Assembly (NCBI RefSeq): GCF_025548535.1
Contig: NZ_JAJLQW010000005.1
Coordinates: 62,001-126,000 of the forward strand
Reading direction: 5' to 3'
Source of the DNA: Undibacterium sp. Jales W-56
Lineage (GTDB): Bacteria; Pseudomonadota; Gammaproteobacteria; Burkholderiales; Burkholderiaceae_D
Length of the DNA: 64,000 bases
The notes below the pieces were generated by a model. It was not told where the DNA came from and ran no database searches. It was given only the letters and a program-made list of their open reading frames with translations. Each line of letters starts with the position of its first letter. The first letter of the stretch is position 1. The translations under genes and the position numbers were made by a program. Shown in pieces: positions 43,038 through 50,981 of the stretch.

Positions 43038-44210
43038 ATGAGATTCCCCCAAGCTCGTCCGATCGTTCAACAACTAGGCGCGTCGCAAATTCGTGAAGTC
43101 GCCAATGCCGGCATCGGCCTGACCGATGTGTTGCCGTTCTGGTTTGGTGAACCTGATCAGGTCACGCCGCCCTTTATCCGCGAGGCCGCCAAACAGGCGT
43201 TGGATGCGGGCGATACTTTTTATACGCATAACTACGGCATTGCGCCGCTGCGTGAAGCGATTGCGAGCTATCTGTCGCGACTACATCAAGCAATTACGCC
43301 AGAGCGCGTCGCGGTGACGTCGTCCGGGGTCTCGGCATTGATGCTGGTGGCGCAGACGCTGTTAAATCCCGGTGATCGCGTGGTCGCGGTGACGCCGCTA
43401 TGGCCGAACCTGATTGAAATCCCCAAGATCCTTGGCGCAGAGGTCGTTAAAGTCGTTCTGGAATTTGGGCATAGCTGGGAACTTGATCTGCAAAAATTAT
43501 TGGATGCCTTAACGCCGGGCACCAAAATGCTGATGTTGAATTCGCCGAACAATCCTACCGGCTGGCTCATGCCGCGTGCGCAGCAAGAGCTGGTACTCGC
43601 GCATTGCCGCCGGCACGGCATCTGGATTTTGTCCGATGATGTGTATGAAAGGCTGGTGTACCCGGAGCCGTCAATGCAAGCGGGCTGCGCGCCTTCGTTC
43701 CTGGACATTGCGGTGCCTGAGGACCGCCTGATTTCGACCAATAGTTTTTCTAAAGCCTGGCTCATGACGGGCTGGCGCTTGGGCTGGATAGTGGCGCCTG
43801 CGAGCGTGATGGATGATCTCGGCAAGTTGATTGAATTTAATACCTCGTGCGCGCCGGGCTTTATCCAGAGAGCCGGAATTACGGCGCTGGAGCAAGGTGA
43901 GGGCGTGCTGCACCATACCCTGAGCCGCTATCAGGCCGCGCGCGATTTTTTGTATACCCATTTGAATGCCCTGCCGGGTATCACGGCACCTTTACCTAAG
44001 GGCGCGATGTATCTGTTTTTCCGGGTCGATGGCGAGAACAACACGCTGGATCTGTGCAAGCGTCTGGTCAGGGAGGCAGGGCTTGGACTGGCGCCGGGCA
44101 GCGCGTTTGGCGCTGAAGGCGAAGGCTATATACGCTGGTGTTTTGCCAGCTCGGTGGAGAACCTGGAACTTGGGGTAAGCCGTTTAAAAACCTATCTGGC
44201 ATCGCAATAA
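43038..44210 (+). CDS. Fold-type I PLP-dependent aminotransferase
   Basis: 390 residues. Class I/II aminotransferase landmarks: YTHNYGIAPLREAIASYL, VTSSGVSALMLVAQTLLNPGD, LNSPNNPTGWLMP, ILSDDVYERLVY, the PLP-lysine segment STNSFSKAWLMTGWRLGW and the C-terminal arginine region IRWCFASSVENLELG. It resembles the AspC/AlaC-like group acting on aspartate or aromatic/branched amino acids; substrate not assignable. It lies 26 nt after the small membrane peptide, in the same direction as the MFS gene, so all three may be one transcript. Confidence 0.92.
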   Translation: MRFPQARPIVQQLGASQIREVANAGIGLTDVLPFWFGEPDQVTPPFIREAAKQALDAGDTFYTHNYGIAPLREAIASYLSRLHQAITPERVAVTSSGVSALMLVAQTLLNPGDRVVAVTPLWPNLIEIPKILGAEVVKVVLEFGHSWELDLQKLLDALTPGTKMLMLNSPNNPTGWLMPRAQQELVLAHCRRHGIWILSDDVYERLVYPEPSMQAGCAPSFLDIAVPEDRLISTNSFSKAWLMTGWRLGWIVAPASVMDDLGKLIEFNTSCAPGFIQRAGITALEQGEGVLHHTLSRYQAARDFLYTHLNALPGITAPLPKGAMYLFFRVDGENNTLDLCKRLVREAGLGLAPGSAFGAEGEGYIRWCFASSVENLELGVSRLKTYLASQ

Positions 44211-44348
44211 ATTAACGGCATGTTCGTTGATCCGATAGATCGGTGCGACGCAGCATAAGTCGCCATCTTCCGATTTCCATGTTAACAGGCCCTAATGCTA
44301 TGATGGCCTTCCTGCTCTTCCCCCATCACCAACTTAGAAAAGGCCACC

Positions 44349-46523
44349 ATGTCCAAATCCCTGTTCATGTTGCTCTGTTCCAGTCTGGCTATCCATACCA
44401 GCCTGGCAGCAGATACACCGCCCGCCAATCCCGCAAAAATAGATAGTCCGCTGATCCGCAGTGCCTTCGCCGGCAATCCCTTTTACACACCCAGCACGCT
44501 GTCTTATGAAATGCCGGCCTTCGACAAGATCCAGGATGCGCATTACGCACCGGCATTTGCCGAGGGCATGCGCCAGCATGCCGCAGAGATCAATGCGATT
44601 GCCGATAATCCGGCCAAGCCGACGTTTGATAATACGATCGTGGCAATGGAGCGTTCCGGCCAGTTGCTAGGCCGGGTATCGACGGTATTTTTCAACATGG
44701 CGAGCGCGAATACCAATCCCGCCATCGAAGCGCTATCCCGTGATCTGGCGCCTAAATTAGCGGCGCATCGCGATGCCATCAATCTGAATAGCAAATTGTT
44801 TGCACGGGTGAATGAGGTCTACAGCCAGCGCATGCAGCTCGCTCTGGATGCCGAGTCGCGTCACTTGCTGGAACGCTATTACACCGACTTCGTGCGTGCC
44901 GGAGCGAATTTATCGGACGCCGATAAGAGCAAACTCAAATCGCTGAATGCGCAACTTGCTAGTCTGGGAACCACCTTCAGCCAGAACGTCTTGAAAGAAA
45001 CCAATGCATCCGCCCTGATCGTCGATACCAAGGCAGAGCTAAAAGGTTTGTCCGAGAGCGAGATCGCCAGTACCGCAGACGCCGCCAAAGCGCGCGGTCT
45101 GCCGGGCAAATATCTGATCGCCCTGATGAACACCACCGGTCAGCCTTACGAGGCCCGTCTCAGCAATCGCGCATTGCGCCAGCGCCTGCATGAAGCCTCG
45201 ATAGAGCGGAGCAACCATGGCGGTGAATTTGACAATCGTGAGGTCGCGATTGATCTGGCCAGGTTACGCGCCGAGCGCGCTGCCTTATTGGGTTATGCCA
45301 ATCATGCGGCTTATCAGCTGGAAGATGCGACCGCCAAGACGACCGAGGCAGTGAATAAAATGCTGCGCGAGCTCGCTCCGGCTGCCGTTGCCAATGCAAA
45401 AAAAGAAGCGGCTGAAATTCAGAAGCTGATCGATGCGAAAAAAGGCGGCTTTAAACTCGCGGCCTGGGACTGGTCGTTTTACAGCGAGCAAGTCCGCAAG
45501 GCGCAATACAGCTTCGATGACAGCCAGTTGCGTCCGTATTTTGAGTTGGATAATGTGCTGCAAAAAGGGGTGTTCTTCGCCGCGACTCAGCTCTACGGCA
45601 TCACCTTCAAAGAGCGCAAGGATCTGCCGGTCTACAACCCGACAGTGCGCGTATTCGAAGTGTTTGATGCCGATGGCAAGCCCCTGGCCTTATTCCTGGC
45701 CGATATGTATGCCCGCGATAACAAGCGCGGCGGGGCCTGGATGAATGCCTATGTACAGCAGTCCGGCTTATTCGCGCAGCGCCCGGTTGTCGCCAATCAC
45801 CTGAACATTCCGCAGCCGTCGGCCGGTCAGCCGACCCTGCTGACTTATGATGAAGTCAGGACGGCGTTCCATGAATTCGGCCACGCTTTGCATGGCATGT
45901 TTTCGAATGTCCGCTATCCGCGTTTCTCGGGCACCAGCGTGCCGCGCGATTTCGTCGAATATCCTTCGCAAGTTAATGAGATGTGGGCAGTCTGGCCGGA
46001 GATTTTGAAGAACTATGCGCATCATTACCAGACCGGTCAGGAAATGCCGCCAGAATTATTGGCAAAACTATCCGCGACGGCCAAATTCAATCAAGGTTTT
46101 ACGACCACGGAATATCTGGCGGCCTCTTTATTGGATCAGCGTTGGCACCAGCTGACGCCGCAGCAGATACCGACGGATGCGCTGGCCTTTGAAGCGACCG
46201 CATTGAAGCAGGCGGGGGTCGATTTTGCACCGGTACCGCCGCGTTACCGCACCACCTATTTCTCCCATATTTTTGCGGGCGGCTACTCGGCTGGTTATTA
46301 CGCGTATCTGTGGAGTGAGGTGCTGGATGCTGACACGGTCGACTGGTTTAAAGAGAATGGCGGACTGAGCCGCAAGAATGGCGACTGGTTCCGCCAGCAA
46401 TTGCTGTCACGCGGCGGGAGCATGGATGCGATGGAATCGTTCCGCAGCTTCCGCGGTCGCGATGCGCAGATTGAGCCTTTGTTGCTACGTCGCGGCTTAA
46501 AGGCCGATACGGGAGCGAAATAA
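44349..46523 (+). CDS. M3-family oligopeptidase (peptidyl-dipeptidase Dcp-like), exported
   Basis: 724 residues. A signal peptide (MSKSLFMLLCSSLAIHTSLAA) indicates export to the periplasm. The zinc motif HEFGH is at 508-512 in VRTAFHEFGHALHGMFSNV, with the downstream glutamate in VEYPSQVNEMW, and the end has the M3 pattern FSHIFAGGYSAGYYAYLWSEVLDADTVDWF. It trims dipeptides or short peptides, which would feed the peptide importer at 9.7-15.4 kb; that link is inferred. The start has an AAAAGG site. A bidirectional terminator follows. Confidence 0.95.
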   Translation: MSKSLFMLLCSSLAIHTSLAADTPPANPAKIDSPLIRSAFAGNPFYTPSTLSYEMPAFDKIQDAHYAPAFAEGMRQHAAEINAIADNPAKPTFDNTIVAMERSGQLLGRVSTVFFNMASANTNPAIEALSRDLAPKLAAHRDAINLNSKLFARVNEVYSQRMQLALDAESRHLLERYYTDFVRAGANLSDADKSKLKSLNAQLASLGTTFSQNVLKETNASALIVDTKAELKGLSESEIASTADAAKARGLPGKYLIALMNTTGQPYEARLSNRALRQRLHEASIERSNHGGEFDNREVAIDLARLRAERAALLGYANHAAYQLEDATAKTTEAVNKMLRELAPAAVANAKKEAAEIQKLIDAKKGGFKLAAWDWSFYSEQVRKAQYSFDDSQLRPYFELDNVLQKGVFFAATQLYGITFKERKDLPVYNPTVRVFEVFDADGKPLALFLADMYARDNKRGGAWMNAYVQQSGLFAQRPVVANHLNIPQPSAGQPTLLTYDEVRTAFHEFGHALHGMFSNVRYPRFSGTSVPRDFVEYPSQVNEMWAVWPEILKNYAHHYQTGQEMPPELLAKLSATAKFNQGFTTTEYLAASLLDQRWHQLTPQQIPTDALAFEATALKQAGVDFAPVPPRYRTTYFSHIFAGGYSAGYYAYLWSEVLDADTVDWFKENGGLSRKNGDWFRQQLLSRGGSMDAMESFRSFRGRDAQIEPLLLRRGLKADTGAK

Positions 46524-46574
46524 ACTGAGTGGCTGCATGGCAGTTACCCACGCTTACGGTGCCTGCCAGGCCGA

Positions 46575-46602
46575 TAAAAAAGGAGCCATCGGCTCCTTTT
46601 TT
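46575..46602. terminator. Bidirectional terminator between M3 peptidase and TonB-C gene
   Basis: AAAAAAGGAGCC/GGCTCCTTTTTT with a 3-nt loop. It lies between convergent genes and works in both directions. Confidence 0.9.
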
Positions 46603-46627
46603 ATTATCTTAACCAGATCCGGACCGA

Positions 46628-46975
46628 TTACTCCAGCTTCCAGACGAAATCGACTTTGGTCCAGAGTTGTTCTGGTTTACCATCTTTGGTACCGGGTTTA
46701 AATTTACACAAGCTGAGTGCAGTCAGCGCTGCTTTATCCAGACTCTTCGAACCGCTCGATTTCTCGACTTTAGACTCCGATACTTTACCGTCGGCAGACA
46801 CCAGAAAACCCAGAGAAACCGTACCCGTCTCTTCATTCATCAGGGCCGCCTTCGGGTACTTCGGTGGATCACAAGACTTATTATCAATCACAGGCGCGAC
46901 CTCTGCCGCCAGCGCGGAACCGGCAGCCGCCGCGAGTAAAAATGCACAGGCGATGGAAGATAAACGTGCTTTCAT
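46628..46975 (-). CDS. Short secreted TonB C-terminal-domain protein (copy 2)
   Basis: 115 residues from the ATG at 46973-46975 (MKARLSSIACAFLLAAAAGSALA, a signal peptide). The rest is a TonB_C-type domain: CDPPKYPKAALMNEETGTVSLGFLVSADGKVSESKVEKSSGSKSLDKAALTALSLCKF, ending in WTKVDFVWKLE. No anchor or proline-rich linker. It has the same plan and the same KVxKSSG..SLD.A.LTAL core as the protein at 38488-38841. Expressed alone, downstream of no other gene on its strand. Confidence 0.86.
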   Translation of the reverse strand: MKARLSSIACAFLLAAAAGSALAAEVAPVIDNKSCDPPKYPKAALMNEETGTVSLGFLVSADGKVSESKVEKSSGSKSLDKAALTALSLCKFKPGTKDGKPEQLWTKVDFVWKLE

Positions 46976-47067
46976 AAGTTGACTCTTCTTTTTCAAATTA
47001 ATATCAAAATTGTGCCACAAACCAGACTAAACCCCAACCGGCGCACTAGCTACCTTCGCCGGCCCGT

Positions 47068-48882
47068 CTAAAACTCTTCCCACTCATCCGCACTCGGTGC
47101 ATTGTTACGGCTAGCTGCACTGGTGGCGTTGGAGGGACTTGCTTTAGGTGTCGCCGACGGCGCTCTTTTTGCGCTCGCTCTGGCGGCAGGCAAGGATTTA
47201 ATATTCGATGCTTTGGGTTTGGGTGTGTTCGGTGCGGCAGCTTCTACCCGACGCACTGGTGCCGGTGTGGGTGCCGGGGCTGGCGCTGCGGCTTTTCCCA
47301 TCGCATGCTCAACGGCATTGAGTTTGAAAATGCTGACCACTTTCGCCAATTCCGCTGCCTGATCCTGCAGGCTTTGCGCTGCCGCGGCCGCTTCTTCAAC
47401 TAAGGCTGCATTTTGTTGCGTCATGCCATCCATCTCGATAATCGCCCGGTTGACATGTTCGATACCGACGCTTTGCTCCTGGCTGGCGGCACTGATTTCG
47501 GCAATGATATCGGTCACATGTTTGACACTGGAAACCACCTGATCGATAGTGACGCCTGCCTGCCCGACCAATTTCGTGCCGATATCGACCTTTTCTACCG
47601 AGGTACCGATTAAGGTTTTAATTTCTTTGGCTGCCGCGGCACTACGCTGTGCCAGGTTACGCACTTCGGCAGCGACCACGGCAAAGCCGCGGCCCTGCTC
47701 GCCGGCACGCGCCGCTTCAACCGCGGCATTCAGCGCCAGGATATTGGTCTGGAAAGCGATGCCATCAATCACGCTGATGATATCGACAATCTTCTTCGAT
47801 GATTCGTTAATCGCCCCCATCGTATCAACTACTTGTGCCACCACAACGCCGCCCTGGCGCGCTACTTCCGAGGCGGAAGCCGCCAATTGATTGGCTTCGC
47901 GGGCATTATCCGCATTTTGCTTCACCGTGGTCGTCAGTTCTTTCATGGACGAGGTGGTTTTTTCCAGGGAACTGGCCTGCTGCTCGGTACGAGAAGATAA
48001 ATCGAGGTTGCCGCTGGCGATTTCGCTGGACGCCGTGGCGATCGTGTCGGTACCCTGGCGTACTTGTCCCACGATATTCACCAGGCTGTCGCGCATGGTT
48101 TTCATTTGCGCGAGCAGACTGCTATCGTCGCCGGAACTGGTATTGATCGCTACGGCCAGATCGCCAGCCGCAATACGGTTGGCGATGTGCGCTGCATAAT
48201 CCGGCTCGCCGCCGAGTTGCTTCAACAAGCTGCGCGTGATCACGACGCCAGCAAAGATACCTGCCAACAACGCCAGACTGCCGAGCACCAGCATCAGATT
48301 ACGCGCGGTACCGAAGGCCGACCTTGCGTCCTCCGAACCTTGCTCATTGACCTTATCTTTTAAGGTCAGCATTTCATCCAATGCATCCAGCCATTTCTTT
48401 TGCACCGGGCGGATTTTTTTGATCAGCGTGATTGTTGCTACTTCCGGGTTATTCGCCAAACCCAGTTCCTGCGCTTTGGCCGGCAGCGCAGCAGAGGCGC
48501 TTTCCTGTTCTTTTAATTTGGCCAGGAGTGCTTTTTCTTCGGCAGAAGTCGCGGCTTCCGAGGCGAACATCGATGCCAGCTTCGCTTCGGCTTCGGTGTA
48601 TTTCTTCGACTGCTCCTTGATCTTGGCCAACTCTGGTTCCATATCGCCAGCGTCGTTCAACAAGGTCAGGTTGCGCAGCGAGACCATGCGGTCATAGACA
48701 ATCGCGCGCATATCGATCACCAGGCGCGTTTCCACATTATTGACGTTGACGATACGCTCAAGCCGGTCCTCGATTTGCGACATGCCCCGGATGCCAAGTG
48801 CCGTCACAACGATCAACAAGGTCAGCACTAAAGCAAAACCCAATCCCAAACGCTTGCCCACCTTCATTTTTGCAAAGTTCAT
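47068..48882 (-). CDS. Methyl-accepting chemotaxis protein with C-terminal EWEEF pentapeptide
   Basis: 604 residues, [23 protein letters not shown]. First helix ~11-32, 4HB_MCP sensor (~33-185; [33 protein letters not shown]), second helix ~190-213, [22 protein letters not shown] linker, conserved signalling hairpin, then an Ala/Pro/Lys-rich flexible tail ending EWEEF. The pentapeptide is a CheR/CheB tether. It is a paralogue of the receptor at 26.3-28.0 kb, which lacks the tail. Confidence 0.95.
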   Translation of the reverse strand: MNFAKMKVGKRLGLGFALVLTLLIVVTALGIRGMSQIEDRLERIVNVNNVETRLVIDMRAIVYDRMVSLRNLTLLNDAGDMEPELAKIKEQSKKYTEAEAKLASMFASEAATSAEEKALLAKLKEQESASAALPAKAQELGLANNPEVATITLIKKIRPVQKKWLDALDEMLTLKDKVNEQGSEDARSAFGTARNLMLVLGSLALLAGIFAGVVITRSLLKQLGGEPDYAAHIANRIAAGDLAVAINTSSGDDSSLLAQMKTMRDSLVNIVGQVRQGTDTIATASSEIASGNLDLSSRTEQQASSLEKTTSSMKELTTTVKQNADNAREANQLAASASEVARQGGVVVAQVVDTMGAINESSKKIVDIISVIDGIAFQTNILALNAAVEAARAGEQGRGFAVVAAEVRNLAQRSAAAAKEIKTLIGTSVEKVDIGTKLVGQAGVTIDQVVSSVKHVTDIIAEISAASQEQSVGIEHVNRAIIEMDGMTQQNAALVEEAAAAAQSLQDQAAELAKVVSIFKLNAVEHAMGKAAAPAPAPTPAPVRRVEAAAPNTPKPKASNIKSLPAARASAKRAPSATPKASPSNATSAASRNNAPSADEWEEF

Positions 48883-49080
48883 AATTCAGTCTTAGTGAAG
48901 TAAGGAATAAAAATTCACATCAGTATTCAAAATTTGATTAACTTATTCAGCCAATAAACAAGTGATTTGTAATTGAATAATTGAGTGACACATACATTGT
49001 GACAAGTGATGCTTTGCGACTTTTTGAAACAAATAAATGACTGCCGTTAAGTGTAAGCATAAAACGCTCCACAGTGATAA

Positions 49081-49161
49081 ATAGCGTATCCGAAGAAAAG
49101 AAATATACGCTATTTTTTCTCTGTAGCAAGGTTTTTTCTGTAATTCAAATACAGAGAAAAA
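49081..49161 (+). other. Two consecutive hairpins, the first terminator-like
   Basis: ATAGCGTAT (49081-49089) pairs with ATACGCTAT (49105-49113), followed by T5 on the plus strand. TTTTTCTCTGTA (49114-49125) then pairs perfectly with TACAGAGAAAAA (49150-49161). No plus-strand gene lies upstream to be terminated. It could end a small RNA or form a leader structure; neither is shown. Confidence 0.45.
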
Positions 49162-49410
49162 TGGCGATCTTTGGCAGTGAAACTAAAAAATATTTACTTT
49201 TAGTTATTGCCAAAATAAACGGCTTGCAGGTAATTCGTTTGCTATTAAGTTAAGCAATGGAATTATCGTGTTCGATAAAGCGGTGCGGCAAAATTTTGTT
49301 TTCTTTCAGTGCGCTGATGCAGATCAATTGATATCGTGCATCATCGTTCTGATATGGCAAGGTGATGCATGAGTGATAATCTCTTAAATGACACAATGCC
49401 GCTGAGATTG

Positions 49411-49428
49411 TTGGCAATTTTGTGCCAA
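49411..49428. promoter_or_regulatory. Inverted repeat TTGGCA-N6-TGCCAA upstream of xdhA
   Basis: A perfect 6+6 dyad centred 56 bp before the xdhA ATG, inside the probable promoter. It could be the operator of a purine-responsive regulator, though none is encoded next to xdhAB. Confidence 0.4.
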
Positions 49429-49475
49429 TTTTCGCAGCGAAGCAACACTCTGGAAAAAATATTGTTGGAGTAATC

Positions 49476-50981
49476 ATGCCGGACCCAATTCACTTTTATT
49501 TTCGCGGCAAAAAGCATCAGGTCAGCGATGCAGCGCCTACCCGGACTTTACTGCAATATTTACGCGAAGACCTGCATTGCAGCGGCACCAAAGAAGGTTG
49601 CGCCGAGGGTGATTGTGGTGCCTGCACGGTCGTTATCGGTGAATTAAAACAAGATCAATTGCAGATGACATCGGTGAATGCCTGTTTGCAGTTTTTGCCG
49701 ACACTGGATGGCAAAGCTATTTTCACGGTAGAGGACTTGAATGCAAACGGACACCTGCATCCGGTTCAGCAAGCCATGGTTGCATGCCACGGATCGCAAT
49801 GCGGCTTTTGCACTCCTGGTTTTGTGATGTCTTTGTGGGATTTGTATTTAAGGGAAGTCGATACGGATTCCGGTTGTCCTAAAACTTCATTAGAACGCAA
49901 ACAGATCGATATCGCTTTAAGCGGTAACTTATGTCGCTGCACCGGCTATCGCCCCATCATCGATGCAGCGCAGCAGATGTGCGCCTTACCCAGACAGCAA
50001 TTCGACCGCGAGGCTTTACGCCAGGCTTTGCGCGGCATGCAAAGAACGCAGGCTCTGTCATATCAGCTTCGCGATCAGCGTTTTGATGCGCCGCATACCT
50101 TAGCGGCATTGCTCTCATTGCGGGCGGCAAAACCCGCTGCCGTCCTGCTGGCGGGGGCGACGGATGTGGGCCTGTGGGTGACCAAGCAATTACGCGATCT
50201 CGGCGAGATTATTTATCTTGGTGAAGTAGCAGAACTGCAGCAGGTAGCGCTACAAGATGGCATGTTGAGTATCGGCGCAACAGTCCCGCTTGAAGACGCC
50301 TATCAAGCGGCGGCAAACTACTATCCCGAATTGAACGATCTGTGGCAACGCTTTGCCTCGTTACCTATACGGCATATCGGTACGCTAGGCGGGAATGTCG
50401 CGAATGGTTCGCCCATCGGGGATTCCATGCCGTGGCTGATCGTGCTCGGCGCACAAATCGTCTTGAGCAGCCTAGCAGAACAACGCAGTATGCCGCTGGA
50501 AGATTTTTATCTGGGCTACCAAAAGAAAGATTTGCGGCCGGATGAAGTGCTCACCGCGGTGCAATTACCGTTACCCGCAGCCCGCCAGATTTTCCGCACA
50601 TATAAGCTGGCGAAACGTTTCGATCAGGATATCTCGGCAGTCTGCGCCGCGTTCTCGGCCCAATTGACGGGCGACCGGTTAAGCAATGTGCGCATGGCGT
50701 TTGGCGGCATGGCAGCGACGCCGAAACGGGCGACGATGGCCGAGGCCTGTCTGGAAAACCAGGTCTGGGACGAGGCGAATCTGGTCAAAGCGATGGCGGC
50801 ACTGGCACAAGATTATGCGCCGCTGTCCGACATGCGCGCTTCGAGCGACTACCGCATGAAAACTGCCCAAAATCTCTTGCGCAGGTTCTGGCTGGAGACC
50901 CGTCCTGACGCCCCATTACCCAAAACCGCTGTGGATGTGTTTGCCAGATCCACCATCACGGCTGATGGAGTGCAAGCATGA
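49476..50981 (+). CDS. xdhA: Xanthine dehydrogenase small subunit (Fe-S and FAD)
   Basis: 501 residues from ATG 49476, which has TTGGAG upstream. The N-terminal plant-type [2Fe-2S] domain carries GCAEGDCGACTVV, then the second cluster domain with CGFCTPG and LCRCTGYRPI. The FAD domain of the CO-dehydrogenase-flavoprotein type follows from ~170 (LLAGATDVGLWVTKQL, RHIGTLGGNVANGSPIGD). It passes electrons from the molybdenum centre to NAD. Its stop overlaps the xdhB start by 4 nt. The pair oxidises hypoxanthine and xanthine to urate, upstream of the ureide genes at 3.4-9 kb. The maturation gene xdhC is not next to it. Confidence 0.95.
   Translation: MPDPIHFYFRGKKHQVSDAAPTRTLLQYLREDLHCSGTKEGCAEGDCGACTVVIGELKQDQLQMTSVNACLQFLPTLDGKAIFTVEDLNANGHLHPVQQAMVACHGSQCGFCTPGFVMSLWDLYLREVDTDSGCPKTSLERKQIDIALSGNLCRCTGYRPIIDAAQQMCALPRQQFDREALRQALRGMQRTQALSYQLRDQRFDAPHTLAALLSLRAAKPAAVLLAGATDVGLWVTKQLRDLGEIIYLGEVAELQQVALQDGMLSIGATVPLEDAYQAAANYYPELNDLWQRFASLPIRHIGTLGGNVANGSPIGDSMPWLIVLGAQIVLSSLAEQRSMPLEDFYLGYQKKDLRPDEVLTAVQLPLPAARQIFRTYKLAKRFDQDISAVCAAFSAQLTGDRLSNVRMAFGGMAATPKRATMAEACLENQVWDEANLVKAMAALAQDYAPLSDMRASSDYRMKTAQNLLRRFWLETRPDAPLPKTAVDVFARSTITADGVQA

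Larger units (their letters stand above)
48883..49475. other. Divergent intergenic region with nested hairpins
   Basis: Separates the chemoreceptor from xdhA. It holds two adjacent perfect hairpins (49081-49113 and 49114-49161) and an inverted repeat close to xdhA (49411-49428). The small open frame at 49250-49477 (minus) has no support as a gene. Confidence 0.55.

Noticed and set aside
49250..49477. 75-codon minus-strand open frame upstream of xdhA
   Set aside because: It covers the xdhA promoter region and start, has no ribosome site and no protein features.
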